Assembly (NCBI RefSeq): GCF_000418325.1 | Contig: NC_021658.1 | Coordinates: forward strand, 12,132,501 to 12,196,500 | Source of the DNA: Sorangium cellulosum So0157-2 | GTDB taxonomy: Bacteria > Myxococcota_A > Polyangia > Polyangiales > Polyangiaceae | Direction: 5' to 3' | DNA length: 64,000 bases | Part shown: in pieces, positions 53,926 through 63,941 of the stretch | Layout: each line of letters opens with the position of its first letter | Numbering within the stretch: position 1 is the stretch's first letter | The notes under the pieces: model-generated | What the model was told of the DNA's origin: nothing | What the model saw: only the letters and a program-made list of their open reading frames with translations | Databases searched by the model: none | Position numbers and translations under genes: made by a program

Positions 53926-55764
53926 TCAAAAGGGCCAGACGAGCGGGACGACGATCAAGGTGGTGGCCAGCACGAGGAGCTGCAGTGGCAGGCCGACGCG
54001 GGTGAAGTCTTTGAAGTGATAGCCGCCCGGCCCCATGACGAGGATGTTCACCGGGGAGGCGATCGGCGTCGCGAACGCGGCCGAGGACGCGAACGCCACC
54101 CCGAGGAGCAGCGGCTCCGGCGCGAGGCCCAGCGCCCCGGCCAGCCGGACCGCGAGGGGGGCCATGAGCACGGCGGTCGCGGTGTTCGAGAGCACCATCC
54201 CGATGGTCGAGGTGAAGAGCACGAGCGCGCCGAGCACCACCGTGGGGCGCGCCCCCGCGAGGAGCCCCTCGGCGGCGGAGACGACGGCCCCCATCGCGCC
54301 GGTGCGCTCGAGCGCGGCGGCGAGGGGGACCATGCCGGCGATGAGCACGACGCTCTCCCAGTTCACGGCGCGGTAGGCGTCCACCGGGCGCACGCACTGC
54401 GCGAGCACGAGGAGGAGCGCGGCGAGCAGCACGGCGATCACGTTGGGCAGCCACCCGAACGCCATGCACACGAGCATGCCCAGGGTGATGCACAGGGCGA
54501 AGGCGGCGCGCGCGCGATCCACGAGGACGTCGCCGCGCGCGTCGGGCTCGGCGACGAGCACGAGATCGCGCCGCTCGTCGCGCAGGTTCTTCAGGTGCTT
54601 GAGCCGCCCCTTCACGAGCAGCGTGTCGCCGGCGCGGAGCTTGAGATCCCTGAGCTCGGGCGTCGCGTGGAACACCGGGAGCCAGCCGTCGCCCCGCCGG
54701 ATCGACAGCACGCTCGCGCGGTAGCGGTCGCGGAACTTGGCCTCTCTCAGGGTCTTCCCCGTCAGGCCGGAGCGCCGCGGCAGCACCACCTCGGCGAGGG
54801 ACTCCTCGGGCGGCAGCGAGAACACGGGGCGCGCCGAGAGCGCCTCGAGCCCGAAGTGGTCGGCGAGCGCCGCGATCGCCGCGTCGCTGCCGAGCATGCG
54901 CAGCTCGTCGCCGGCGGCGAAGACCGCCTGCGGCACCACGCGCTGCGCCTCGAGGCCGTGGGGCCCGGGGCGCGCGATGCCGACCACGGTCACGCCGAAG
55001 TCCGCCCGCAGGTTCGCCTTCCCGAGCGTGAGGCCGGCGAGGCGCGATCCGGGCGCGACGCGCGCGGCGCGCAGGGCGCTGCCGAGGCCGTACTCCATCG
55101 AGAGATCGTCGAGCGAGAGCGACCGCGGCGCGCCCGCCTCGGCCCTGTCTCCCTTGCTGGGCAGCGCGCGGCGGCCGATCGCGACCATGTACGCCACGCC
55201 GACCGCGAGCGCGACGAGGCCCGGGGCGGTGAAGCTGAAGAAGCGGAACGGCGCTCGCCCCGCCTCGCGGAGCGCCTCGCTCACGAGCAGGTTCGGCGGG
55301 GTGCTGATGAGCGTGAGGTTGCTCCCGAGGTGCGCCGCGAACGCGACGGGCATGAAGAGCCGCGCCGGCGCGATCCCGCGGCGGAGCGCGAGCGTCCCGA
55401 CGACCGGGAGGAGGATGGCCACGGTCCCCGTGGAGCTCATGAAGGCGGACACGAGCGCCGTCGCGCCCATCACCACGACGGTCACCTGGGCCTCCCCCCC
55501 GCCGGCGAAGCGCTCGAGGCGCTGGCCCAGCCAGTCGGCGACCCCCGTGTCGGTGAGCGCGGCCCCGACGATGAAGAGGCCGGCGATCATGAGCACGGCC
55601 GGGTTCGAGAACCCGGCGAGCGCCTCGGGGACGGTGGCGACGCCGGAGATGGTGAGGGCGAGCAAGGACGTCATCGCCACCACGTCGAGCCGCATGCGAT
55701 CGCTCACGAACAGGGCGATCGCGAGCCCGAGGATGACGAGAGCGACAATGGCCTCCGAGGTCAT
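53926..55764 (-). CDS. SLC13-like (DASS/NADC-type) transporter with TrkA-C domains
   Basis: A 612-residue permease with two blocks of transmembrane helices (about 1-205 and 415-612), separated by a cytoplasmic segment with two TrkA-C-like modules (GITRPG-like VVGIARPGPHGLEAQRVV and KTLREAKFRDRYRASVLSIRRG). Signatures of the SLC13/ArsB-like superfamily are present: AFMSSTGTVAILLPVV, SNLTLISTPPNLLVSEALR and LSNTATAVLMAPLAV, ending with ATPIASPVNILVMGPGGY. Proteins with this layout transport sulfate, dicarboxylates or are called SLC13 with RCK; I cannot pick the substrate. It is a separate unit 316 bases downstream of nothing shared with the antiporter operon. Confidence 0.9.
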   Translation of the reverse strand: MTSEAIVALVILGLAIALFVSDRMRLDVVAMTSLLALTISGVATVPEALAGFSNPAVLMIAGLFIVGAALTDTGVADWLGQRLERFAGGGEAQVTVVVMGATALVSAFMSSTGTVAILLPVVGTLALRRGIAPARLFMPVAFAAHLGSNLTLISTPPNLLVSEALREAGRAPFRFFSFTAPGLVALAVGVAYMVAIGRRALPSKGDRAEAGAPRSLSLDDLSMEYGLGSALRAARVAPGSRLAGLTLGKANLRADFGVTVVGIARPGPHGLEAQRVVPQAVFAAGDELRMLGSDAAIAALADHFGLEALSARPVFSLPPEESLAEVVLPRRSGLTGKTLREAKFRDRYRASVLSIRRGDGWLPVFHATPELRDLKLRAGDTLLVKGRLKHLKNLRDERRDLVLVAEPDARGDVLVDRARAAFALCITLGMLVCMAFGWLPNVIAVLLAALLLVLAQCVRPVDAYRAVNWESVVLIAGMVPLAAALERTGAMGAVVSAAEGLLAGARPTVVLGALVLFTSTIGMVLSNTATAVLMAPLAVRLAGALGLAPEPLLLGVAFASSAAFATPIASPVNILVMGPGGYHFKDFTRVGLPLQLLVLATTLIVVPLVWPF

Positions 55765-56257
55765 GCGGCGCGCAGCCTAGCGGGACTTCCAGGGGCCTGC
55801 ATCACGGGCGGACCGGCTCACCGCGCGCCTCGCGGCGGGGCGCTCCCGTGGTGGGGCCCGGAGTCGCTCGCGCTTTGAAACGCCGGCGGTTGCCGCTATT
55901 GTCGGCTTGCCCCGGCGCGAGGTCATGCGCGCCGAGGTCGAGCGGGCCGGGTTCCGCGCCTCGAGCGACACCGGCGCGGCGGACTGGGCCCGCCAGCTCG
56001 GCGCCCCCTTCGACCCGGAGAACCCCGCCGCCAACCTGCGGCTTCTCGTCGCCGAGCGCCCCGGCGCGGGCTGAGCCCCAGGCATCGGCCGCGTTGCCAA
56101 GCAGCACGGTCATCCGCTCACGGCGCGTCTCCAGACCTTTGCTGGTGGATCGGCCCGGCCGGCGAGCGGCCGCCACGTCCTCATCCCGAGGCATCAATCG
56201 TGCCCTCGCCGGCATCCACGGAGATGCGGATGCTCCTGTGCACGATGGAGACGCGCG
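55765..56257. other. Divergent intergenic region with one short frame
   Basis: About 490 bases separate the SLC13-like gene from the giant sensor kinase gene. A short plus-strand frame (55925-56074) reads MRAEVERAGFRASSDTGAAD and on to a stop after 49 codons, with a continuing upstream frame lacking a clear start. It could be a decayed C-terminus of a larger gene (a helix like those that close methyltransferases), which I treat as unproven. The rest shows nothing recognisable. A less GC-rich patch near 55890-55905 (TTGCCGCTATTGTCGG) may hold a promoter. Confidence 0.3.
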
Positions 56258-59200
56258 ATGGGGACGGGCGGGTCCAGGGAAACACCGACATTCATCATCA
56301 CCGACAAGCTCCTCGAATCGGACAGCTTCCTGCTGCTCCGGGGGATCAAGCGGGCAGACGACCGGCCTATCCTCCTCAAGGCCGCCGGCGCGCGCCCCAA
56401 GCGCGGCCACCGGGAGGTGGAGCGCATGCAGAACGAGCTCCTGATCGCCGGCAAGCTCGCGTCATCCATCGCGGCCACGCCCATCGCCCTGGATCGGTAC
56501 GAGGGGATGCTGGTGCTGGTCCTGGAGGATCCCGGCGGCTACTCGCTCCGCTCCCTGCTCGGCAAGCCGATGCCGATCGGGCGATTTCTGCGGCTCGCGT
56601 CCGGCATCGCGGGCGCGCTCGCCGAGCTCCACGCGAACGGGATCGTTCATGGCGACATCAAACCGGAGAGCTTCCTGGTCGATGAGGCGACGGGCAGGGT
56701 GGCGCTCACCAACTTCGAGCTCGCCTCGCCGCTGTCGCGCGAGCACCGGAAAGCCAAGAATCCGGTCCTGATCGAGGGCACCCTCGCTTACATGTCGCCA
56801 GAGCAGACCGGGCGAACGAGCTGGGCGATCGACGCCCGCTCCGACCTCTACTCGCTCGGTATCATGTTCTACGAGATGCTGGCCGGGCGTCGCCCGTTCC
56901 ACGCCTCGGATCCCGTCGAATGGGTTCATTGCCATGTCGCGAGGTTTCCGCCCAGCATCGTCGAGTTCAGGCCCGAGGTGCCAGCAGCGCTCGTCGCGAT
57001 CGTGAGCAAGCTGCTCGCCAAGGTGGCCGAAGAGCGCTACCAGAGCGCCGTTGGCCTCCGCCACGACCTCGATGCCTGCCTGAAGCGATGGACCGAGGCG
57101 GCGCGCATCGACCTCTTCCCCCTCGGCGAGCGGGACGCCCCAGATCAGCTCCCGATCCCGCAGAAGCTGTATGGGCGCGACGCGGAGCTCGCCGTCCTCC
57201 TCAGCGCGCTCGAGCGCGTCTTCACCACCGGGACCCCCGAGCTCGTCCTCGTCTCCGGGCCCCCGGGGGTCGGAAAATCGGCGCTGGTCCACGAGCTGCA
57301 GAAGCCGGCCTTGCACGAGCGCGGCTTCTTTCTATCGGGGAAATTCGATCAGCAAAGGCGGAACATCCCGTACGCCACCATCGTCGAGGCGTTTCAGGGG
57401 CTGGTCCTCGAGATCCTCGCCGAGCCCGAGGAGCGCCTCTCGGCCTGGCGCGGCGCGCTCCAGGCCGCTCTCGGGAGGAACGGACAGGTGATCGTCGAAG
57501 TCATTCCCGAGGTGGAGATGATCATCGGCAAGCAACCGCCGGTGCCGTCGCTGCCGGCGATCGAGACACAGAACCGCTTCCAAATCTCGTTCCAGAGCTT
57601 CGTCGGGGTGTGCGCCCACCATGATCACCCGGTCGCGCTCTTCCTGGACGACCTGCAATGGGCCGACGTGTCGAGCCTCGTTCTGGTGCAACACCTCGTC
57701 CGCCACCCCGACACGCGTTACCTCCTCGTCGTCGGGGCGTACCGGGACACGGAGGCGAGCCAGGACCATCCCGTGATGCGTATGCTGGACGACATGCGCC
57801 GCGCCGGCCCGGCGCTCACGGAAATAAGGCTCGATCCGCTCTCGGTCGAGCACGTCAACGAGATCATCGCCGTCGCGGCGCGCTGTACCGCTTCGGAGGC
57901 CGCGCCGCTGGCGCAGCTGGTACACGAGAAGACCCTCGGCAATCCGTTCTTCGCGATCCAGTTCCTCAAGATGCTCGACGGCGAGCGGCACCTCTGGCTC
58001 GATCTCGGGGCAGCGCGCTGGCGGTGGGACATCGCCAAGATCCGCGGGAAGTCGTTCACCGACAACGTGGTCGAGCTGATGATCGCCAAGCTGCGGCGGC
58101 TGCCTGAGGCCGCGCAGGAGGCGCTCGAGATCATGTCCTGCGTGGGCAACATGGTGCCCCTCGGCGCCCTGGCGATGCTCCTCGATCGGCCCGAGCCCGA
58201 CGTCGAGCGCCTCCTGTGGGAGCCGGTCCGCGAGGGATTGCTGCTACGGAGCGAGGGCGTCTACCGCTTCGCGCACGACCGGGTGCAGCAGGCGGCCTGC
58301 TCGTTGATCCCGGAGGAGCGGCGCCCCGAGATCCACCTGCGCCTCGGGCGGCAGCTGCTCTCGCGCGCGAACGAGGACGAGATCCACGAGCACATCTTCG
58401 ATATCGTCGATCAGCTGAATCGAGGGGCATCGCTCATCACCGACCCTCGGGAGAAGGCTCGCCTCATCGCGCTCGACTTTCTGGCCGGGAAGAGGGCGCG
58501 CGCGTCGGTCGCCTACGAGCCGGCGCGGACCTACCTCGCGCAGGCCACGGCGCTCCTCTCGCCCGACGCGTGGACGACGCAGTACGAGGACACCTTCGCG
58601 CTCTACCTCGAGCGCTCCGAGTGCGAGTACCTGGCCTGCCATTTCGACGCGGCAGACGCGCTGTTCGATCACATCCTCCAGCACGCGCGCTCGGACGTCG
58701 ATCGCGCCCGCGTCTACACCTTGCGCATGCGGCTCTACCAGGTCGCGGGGAAGTACGCCGACGCGATCCAGATGGGCCTCGACGCTCTCCAGCTGTTCGG
58801 CATCACCTTCGCCGAGACGGACGCTGGCATGAGCAGGGAGGTGGACGCCTCGATGCAGGAGATCCGGCGCCTCCTCGGCGGGCGCCGCGTCGCCGACCTC
58901 GTGGACGCGCCGCTGGTCGACGATCCGCGCGTCCGCGCGATGCTCCGGCTCCTCGCCGATCTGGAGCCGGCGGTGTACATCGGCCGACCCCGCCTCTTCC
59001 CCCGGCTCGCCGTGAAGAGCGTGGAGTGCTCCCTCAGGCACGGCAACACCGAGGACTCCTGCTTCGCCTACAGCGCCTATGGCCTGATGCTGGCTCACCT
59101 GGGCGACATCCCGACCGCTTACGAGTTCTCCCAGATGTCCCTCCGCCTGAACGAGAAGCTCCAGGACGCGCGCATGAGGGGAACGCTGCTCCACCTCCAC

Positions 59201-61942
59201 GGGGACCACATCAACTTCTGGATGCACCACATCGCGACCGATTTCCCGATCCTCGAGCAGGGCTTCAACGCGTGCCTGGAGGTCGGCAACCTGGTCTACG
59301 CGGGCTTCCTGGCGTTCGAGACCGTGTGGCAGGTGGTCGAGAAGGGAGATCCGCTGGAGGAGGTGCTCGCCACCTCGCACAGGTTCGCCGCGTTCGCGAA
59401 GAAGAGCAACAACCTCGTCGTGTACCATACCATCCGCGTCGAGCAGCAGTTCGTCGAGTGCCTGAAGGGCAGGACGCGGGGGCCGCTCCGCTTCGACGAT
59501 GAGGCGTTCGACGAGGCGATCTGCCTCGAGACGATCGAGAAGTCGAGCTTCGGTTGCGGGGTCGTCTTCTTCCACATCATGAAGCAGATCGTCGCGCTCC
59601 TGCTGGGGTATCCGCGCGATGCCCTGGCGAGCGCGGTCGAGGCGCAGAGGACGATCGGCGCCGCGATGGCCATGCCGATCGAGGCGACCCATCACTTCTT
59701 TCACGCGCTCACGCTGACGGCGCTCTACCCCGATGCCCCGGCTGGCGAGCAGGCGGCGTTCCGCGAGACCCTCGCCACCCAGCTGGACAAGCTCGAGCGC
59801 TGGGCGCATCACTGCCCGGAGAACTACGTCAACCGCCACGCGCTCGTCGCGGCGGAGCTGGCCCGGCTCGACGGTCGCGACATCGAGGCCATGCGCCTGT
59901 ACGAGCAGGCGATCCAGTCTGCGCGCGCCAACGGCTTCGTCCCGAACGAGGGCCTCGCCTACGAGCTCGCCGCGGCGTTCTATCGATCACGGGGATTCGT
60001 GACCTTCGCCGACGTCTACCTCCGCGAGGCGCGGGCCTGCTACGCGTCCTGGGGCGCCGACGGCAAGGTGGCGCAGCTGGACCAGCAGTTCCCCGGCCTT
60101 TTGGAGGTCACATCCGGCAGGGCCGCGGCCACGCTCCGTATCCCGGTCGATCAGCTCGATCTGTTGTCGATCATCAAGGCCTCGCAGAGCCTCTCGGGCG
60201 AGATCGTCCTGGATCAGCTCCTGTGCAGGCTCCTGACGATCATGCTCGAGCAGGGCGGGGCGCAGCGGGGCTGCCTGCTCATCGTGCACGACGGCGAGCT
60301 GTCGATCGACGCCGAGGCGGCGCTCGACGGCACGGGCATGCTCAAGGCAAGCCTGCGATCGCTGCCGGCGGTCCCGTCGACGCTGGTTCCATCGTCGGTC
60401 GTCAACTACGTGCGGCGGACGCGCGAGCGCGTGTTGCTGCACCACGGGCGCGCCTCTCTGGGTCGATTCGGCGGCGATCCCTATTTCGCCGAGCGGCGAT
60501 CGCGGTCCGTGCTGTGCCTGCCGATCGTGAAGCAGGCAAGCCTGATCGGGGTGCTCTACCTGGAGAACGACCTGGTCGAGGGCGCGTTCACGTGCGTCCG
60601 CCTCGCTGCGCTGGAGCTGCTCGCGACGCAGGCGGCGATCTCGCTGGAGAGCGCGATGCTGCTCGCCCGCGAGCGGGCGGCGCGGGCGGCGGCCGAGCAC
60701 GCCGAGCGGCAGTCCGCGCTCCTGGCCGATGCGAGCCGCGTGCTCGCCGAGTCGCTCGACGACGAGGCCGCGCTGGCGCAGGTGCTCCGCAGGGCGTTGC
60801 CGTCCTTCGCCGACTGGTGCGTGGCGGACCTGATCCACGACCACACGGCGATACGGGAGGTCGTGACGACGCTCGCCGATCCATCGAGGGAACACCTCGC
60901 GCGCGAGCTCGAGGAGCGCTATCCGCTGGATTGGGACTCGCCCCACCTCGGCGCGCACGCGCTGCGGACCAACAAGGCGCAGCTGCTCTCCGAGCTCACG
61001 AGCGAGGCGCTGCGCAGGTTCTCCCGAGATGACCGGCACGCCGCGCTGCTCGGCCAGCTCGGGGCCCGGAGCGCCATCGCCGCGCCGCTCTCCGCGCGCG
61101 GGCGGGTCCTCGGCGTCATCACCTTCGTCTCAGCCGCGCCGGACCGCCGCTATGGGCCTGCCGACCTCTCCATGGCCGAGGAGCTGGCGCGCCGCATCTC
61201 GGCGGCCATCGACAGCGCGGTGCTCTACCGGCAGTCCAGGGACGCGCTCGAGGCGAGAGACGAGTTTTTGTCCATCGCCTCGCACGAGCTCAACACGCCG
61301 CTCACCTCCCTGAGGCTGACGCTCCAGAGGCTGAGCCGCATGACGCCGGAGCGGGGGATGAACCCCGACGTCGTGAAGAGGCTGGCAGCGGCGGCCGATC
61401 GGTCGTGCCAGAGGCTCAGCCGGCTCGTCAGCGGCCTGCTCGACGTGACCCATCTCCAGCGAGGGTGCCTCTCGCTCGAGCGGACCGATCTCGATCTCGT
61501 CAGCCTGATGCGCGAGGTGGTCGCCCGGTTCGCGCGGGACCTGGCCAACGCCGGGAGCGGCGTCTCGATCGACGCAGGCGCGCCTGTGGTCGGCCGATGG
61601 GACCGATCGAGGCTGGCTCAGGTGATCTCGAACCTGCTATCGAACGCGCTCAAGTTCGGCGCGGGCAAGCCGATCGAGATCCGGATCGGAGCGAGGGACG
61701 GCTGGGCATGGTTCTCCGTCAAGGACCAGGGGATCGGCATCGCCCCCGAGCGCTCGAAGCACATCTTCCAGCGCTTCGAGCGCGCCGTCTCCGTGCGGCA
61801 TTACGGCGGTCTCGGGCTCGGGCTGTACGTCTGCCATCAGATCGTCGAAGCGCACGGTGGGTCGATCCACGTCGAGAGCGAGCCGCAGCGCGGCACGACG
61901 TTCGTCGTCGAGCTGCCGTGCGCGGCGACCACAGGCGCCTGA
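56258..61942 (+). CDS. Multidomain sensor: kinase-like domain, AAA/STAND ATPase, GAF, histidine kinase
   Basis: A 1894-residue protein. Residues about 12-290 form a Ser/Thr kinase-like domain with altered catalytic residues: VHGDIKPESFLV instead of HRDxKxxN and LTNFELA instead of DFG, while YMSPEQTG and SDLYSLGIMFYEM are normal, so it is probably inactive as a kinase. An ATPase follows with Walker A GPPGVGKSALV (near 333) and LFLDDLQWAD. A long helical (TPR-like) block comes next, then GAF domains (about 1297-1465 and 1487-1650) and a histidine kinase with H-box SIASHELNTPL (near 1672) and HATPase NLLSNALKFG, DQGIGIAP and GLGLGLYVCH. This layout is known as a trifunctional kinase/ATPase/histidine kinase in myxobacteria and cyanobacteria. 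No receiver gene adjacent. Confidence 0.92.
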   Translation: MGTGGSRETPTFIITDKLLESDSFLLLRGIKRADDRPILLKAAGARPKRGHREVERMQNELLIAGKLASSIAATPIALDRYEGMLVLVLEDPGGYSLRSLLGKPMPIGRFLRLASGIAGALAELHANGIVHGDIKPESFLVDEATGRVALTNFELASPLSREHRKAKNPVLIEGTLAYMSPEQTGRTSWAIDARSDLYSLGIMFYEMLAGRRPFHASDPVEWVHCHVARFPPSIVEFRPEVPAALVAIVSKLLAKVAEERYQSAVGLRHDLDACLKRWTEAARIDLFPLGERDAPDQLPIPQKLYGRDAELAVLLSALERVFTTGTPELVLVSGPPGVGKSALVHELQKPALHERGFFLSGKFDQQRRNIPYATIVEAFQGLVLEILAEPEERLSAWRGALQAALGRNGQVIVEVIPEVEMIIGKQPPVPSLPAIETQNRFQISFQSFVGVCAHHDHPVALFLDDLQWADVSSLVLVQHLVRHPDTRYLLVVGAYRDTEASQDHPVMRMLDDMRRAGPALTEIRLDPLSVEHVNEIIAVAARCTASEAAPLAQLVHEKTLGNPFFAIQFLKMLDGERHLWLDLGAARWRWDIAKIRGKSFTDNVVELMIAKLRRLPEAAQEALEIMSCVGNMVPLGALAMLLDRPEPDVERLLWEPVREGLLLRSEGVYRFAHDRVQQAACSLIPEERRPEIHLRLGRQLLSRANEDEIHEHIFDIVDQLNRGASLITDPREKARLIALDFLAGKRARASVAYEPARTYLAQATALLSPDAWTTQYEDTFALYLERSECEYLACHFDAADALFDHILQHARSDVDRARVYTLRMRLYQVAGKYADAIQMGLDALQLFGITFAETDAGMSREVDASMQEIRRLLGGRRVADLVDAPLVDDPRVRAMLRLLADLEPAVYIGRPRLFPRLAVKSVECSLRHGNTEDSCFAYSAYGLMLAHLGDIPTAYEFSQMSLRLNEKLQDARMRGTLLHLHGDHINFWMHHIATDFPILEQGFNACLEVGNLVYAGFLAFETVWQVVEKGDPLEEVLATSHRFAAFAKKSNNLVVYHTIRVEQQFVECLKGRTRGPLRFDDEAFDEAICLETIEKSSFGCGVVFFHIMKQIVALLLGYPRDALASAVEAQRTIGAAMAMPIEATHHFFHALTLTALYPDAPAGEQAAFRETLATQLDKLERWAHHCPENYVNRHALVAAELARLDGRDIEAMRLYEQAIQSARANGFVPNEGLAYELAAAFYRSRGFVTFADVYLREARACYASWGADGKVAQLDQQFPGLLEVTSGRAAATLRIPVDQLDLLSIIKASQSLSGEIVLDQLLCRLLTIMLEQGGAQRGCLLIVHDGELSIDAEAALDGTGMLKASLRSLPAVPSTLVPSSVVNYVRRTRERVLLHHGRASLGRFGGDPYFAERRSRSVLCLPIVKQASLIGVLYLENDLVEGAFTCVRLAALELLATQAAISLESAMLLARERAARAAAEHAERQSALLADASRVLAESLDDEAALAQVLRRALPSFADWCVADLIHDHTAIREVVTTLADPSREHLARELEERYPLDWDSPHLGAHALRTNKAQLLSELTSEALRRFSRDDRHAALLGQLGARSAIAAPLSARGRVLGVITFVSAAPDRRYGPADLSMAEELARRISAAIDSAVLYRQSRDALEARDEFLSIASHELNTPLTSLRLTLQRLSRMTPERGMNPDVVKRLAAAADRSCQRLSRLVSGLLDVTHLQRGCLSLERTDLDLVSLMREVVARFARDLANAGSGVSIDAGAPVVGRWDRSRLAQVISNLLSNALKFGAGKPIEIRIGARDGWAWFSVKDQGIGIAPERSKHIFQRFERAVSVRHYGGLGLGLYVCHQIVEAHGGSIHVESEPQRGTTFVVELPCAATTGA

Positions 61943-61950
61943 TCGGTGGA

Positions 61951-61974
61951 TGGCCCCCGGCGGCGCGGGGGCCA
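61951..61974. terminator. Hairpin between convergent genes
   Basis: A perfect 8-bp stem (TGGCCCCC / GGGGGCCA, 8-base loop) lies 8 bases after the sensor kinase stop in the 88-bp gap to the convergent TPR-like gene. No T-run; likely bidirectional terminator. Confidence 0.55.
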
Positions 61975-62030
61975 CTCCCCTCCTCGCAGGGGCGCTCAGG
62001 GACACCGCACCTCGGTAAGCGGGCCCGGCG

Positions 62031-63326
62031 TCAGCTCCACGTCTCCGATCGCCGCGGATTGCGGGTCTCGATCGCCTCGGCGTGCCCCCGCAGCCCGCGC
62101 GCGGCGGGCAGGTTGCCGTGCGTCTCGAAGACGTCGGCGAGGGCGAGGCCGAGGATCACGATCTGCTGGGGTTTGTCCAGCGCGCCCACGGTCGGCGCCA
62201 CCGAGCCGAGCAGCTCGAACGCCCGCCGCCACGCCTTCGCGGCGGCGTCCGGCATGTCGGCGTTGAGCGCCGCGTGCCCGGAGCAGCGGTGCATGTCCGC
62301 CGCGAACTCGTGGCTGCCGCGGCGGTCCGCGAGCTCTCCGGCGCGGGCGTACGCCTCCGACGCGTCGAGGAAGCGCCGTTGCTTGCTGTGCAGGCTGCCG
62401 AGCGAGGCGTAGGCCTCGGGGACGATCGCGGACAGCCCGCGCCGCTCTGCCTCCTTCAGCGCGGCGACGAACACCCGATGTCCCTCGTCGACCACGCCCG
62501 CGGCGATCAGCGAGCGCGCGCGCTGCATGGCGACGTGGATCGCCTCCTCGCCCAGCCCGCGGCCCGCGAGCAGCTCCTCGGCTTGCTTCTGGATCTGCGC
62601 AGCCTCGGCGTGGCGTCCCGCTTGAAAGCACTTGTCGGCCTCGTGCAGGAGGCGCCGCGCGGGGAGGAGATCCGGCGCGCGAAGGGGGGAGTCGGGCGCG
62701 ATGCGAATCTCGAGGTCGGCGGGGAGGCGCTGCCCGCGCGCCGAGAGGTCGGTGAGCAGGCGCTCGATATCCATCATGGCCGCGCCGTCGGCCTCCGGCC
62801 ACACCACGCGGGACGCGCCCTCGCCGAAGCGCGCGAGCAGGTCGCCGACGCTCGAGTGGACCGGGTCGACGAGGACCCAGCGCACGAGCGCGAGCTCGGG
62901 CCGCTGCGCGAGCCAGAGGACGTCGCGGGCGTACGCGCGGGGGTCGTCGACGTGCTGGGGCGCGAGCACGACGACGGCGGCCGCGTCCGGCGCGCGGGCG
63001 TCGAGGTGGGCCGCGAGCGCGCCCGCGAAGGCGTCGAGCGGCTCGCGCAGGGGGCCTGGCTCCGCGGTCGAGGCGGGCGGCTCGGCCGCCGCCGGGGCGC
63101 CGAGCTCGCGTGCCAGCGAGCGCTCGCGGGCGGCCCAGCCGCGGCTGGGCCCGTAGACCGGGTCGGCGAGCACCCAGACGGGGCGGGGCGCCGGGCCTGC
63201 TTCGCCGAGCGCCCGCAGCAGCGCCAGCGTGTGCCCGTGGACGTGCGCCGGGACGATCGCGTGCAGCAGGCGGGCTCGTTCGCCTGAGAAGATGGCGCTG
63301 AGCGCGCGGGCAATGTCGTGGATCAT
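62031..63326 (-). CDS. TPR-like protein of unknown function
   Basis: A 431-residue cytoplasmic protein with no signal peptide. The first 200 residues look like an alpha/beta domain (ERARLLHAIVPAHVHGHTLAL, PVWVLADPVYGPSRGW, DAAAVVVLAPQHVDDPRAYA, LALVRWVLVDP). The second half is all helical and reads as tetratricopeptide-like repeats (LLHEADKCFQAGRHAEAAQI, EAYASLGSLHSKQRRFLDAS, GHAALNADMPDAAAKAWRRA). I cannot name the N-terminal domain, though it recalls a P-loop-less NTPase-like fold. Convergent with the giant sensor kinase. Confidence 0.72.
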   Translation of the reverse strand: MIHDIARALSAIFSGERARLLHAIVPAHVHGHTLALLRALGEAGPAPRPVWVLADPVYGPSRGWAARERSLARELGAPAAAEPPASTAEPGPLREPLDAFAGALAAHLDARAPDAAAVVVLAPQHVDDPRAYARDVLWLAQRPELALVRWVLVDPVHSSVGDLLARFGEGASRVVWPEADGAAMMDIERLLTDLSARGQRLPADLEIRIAPDSPLRAPDLLPARRLLHEADKCFQAGRHAEAAQIQKQAEELLAGRGLGEEAIHVAMQRARSLIAAGVVDEGHRVFVAALKEAERRGLSAIVPEAYASLGSLHSKQRRFLDASEAYARAGELADRRGSHEFAADMHRCSGHAALNADMPDAAAKAWRRAFELLGSVAPTVGALDKPQQIVILGLALADVFETHGNLPAARGLRGHAEAIETRNPRRSETWS

Positions 63327-63694
63327 GTCGCGTCCCGGGGCGGATTCTTGCGCCGATCGGCGCGGAGGCCAAGCGAATGCGCGCGCCCGGCGCGCGGCCT
63401 CGCCGGCGCCTGCGCTTTCGCCCGCGGATCGCCGCGCCCCGGCGATCGGGCGGCCGTAGCGCGTCGCAGGACGCCACGGTCGAGGCGATATGTCTCAGGG
63501 GCCTCGCGCCGGGGCGGGCGCGCGCGGCGCCGAGCGCGCGGCGCGGAGGAGGACGCGCGGGCGCTCGCCCCCGCTTGGCCCGCGCATTGCTGAGCGGAAG
63601 GGGCTGAACCAAGCGTGGGCGTCGTCGAAGAACCGCCGAGCGCGCCCGGGGCGAGGTGCCGCTGGTCGCGTTCGGGCTCGGAGGAGAAGGTACC
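63327..63694. other. Divergent intergenic region
   Basis: 368 bases between the TPR-like gene and the small lipoprotein gene. Frames in it are Arg/Pro/Ala-rich and I see no credible gene. Immediately before the lipoprotein GTG there is a strong ribosome site, GAGGAGAAGG. Confidence 0.4.
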
Positions 63695-63904
63695 GTGAGA
63701 ACTCTGTATCTGTCGCTGCTCTTGAGCGGCGTGGTCTTGGGTTGCGGTGGCAGCAAGCCTCAGCCGGAGGGCCCGGCCGAGAAGGCGGGCGAGGCCGTGG
63801 ACGACGCTGCGCGCGACGTCAAGGACGAGGCGAAGGACGCGGCGGAGTCGACCGGCGACGCCGCCGAGGAGGCGGGCGACAAGGTCGAGGACAAGACGGA
63901 CTAG
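63695..63904 (+). CDS. Small acidic lipoprotein
   Basis: A 69-residue lipoprotein starting at a GTG after GAGGAGAAGG. MRTLYLSLLLSGVVLGC gives the lipobox VLGC (Cys near residue 17). The mature part is a very acidic, Ala/Asp/Glu/Lys-rich helix (EAVDDAARDVKDEAKDAAES) resembling the LEA-like or apolipoprotein-like heptad repeats seen in small stress or envelope lipoproteins. No catalytic function. An upstream ATG would add 13 residues but places the signal further in. Family not assigned. Confidence 0.78.
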   Translation: MRTLYLSLLLSGVVLGCGGSKPQPEGPAEKAGEAVDDAARDVKDEAKDAAESTGDAAEEAGDKVEDKTD

Positions 63905-63941
63905 CGCGACAGGCGGGTCGAAACCCCGAGAAATCGAGCCA

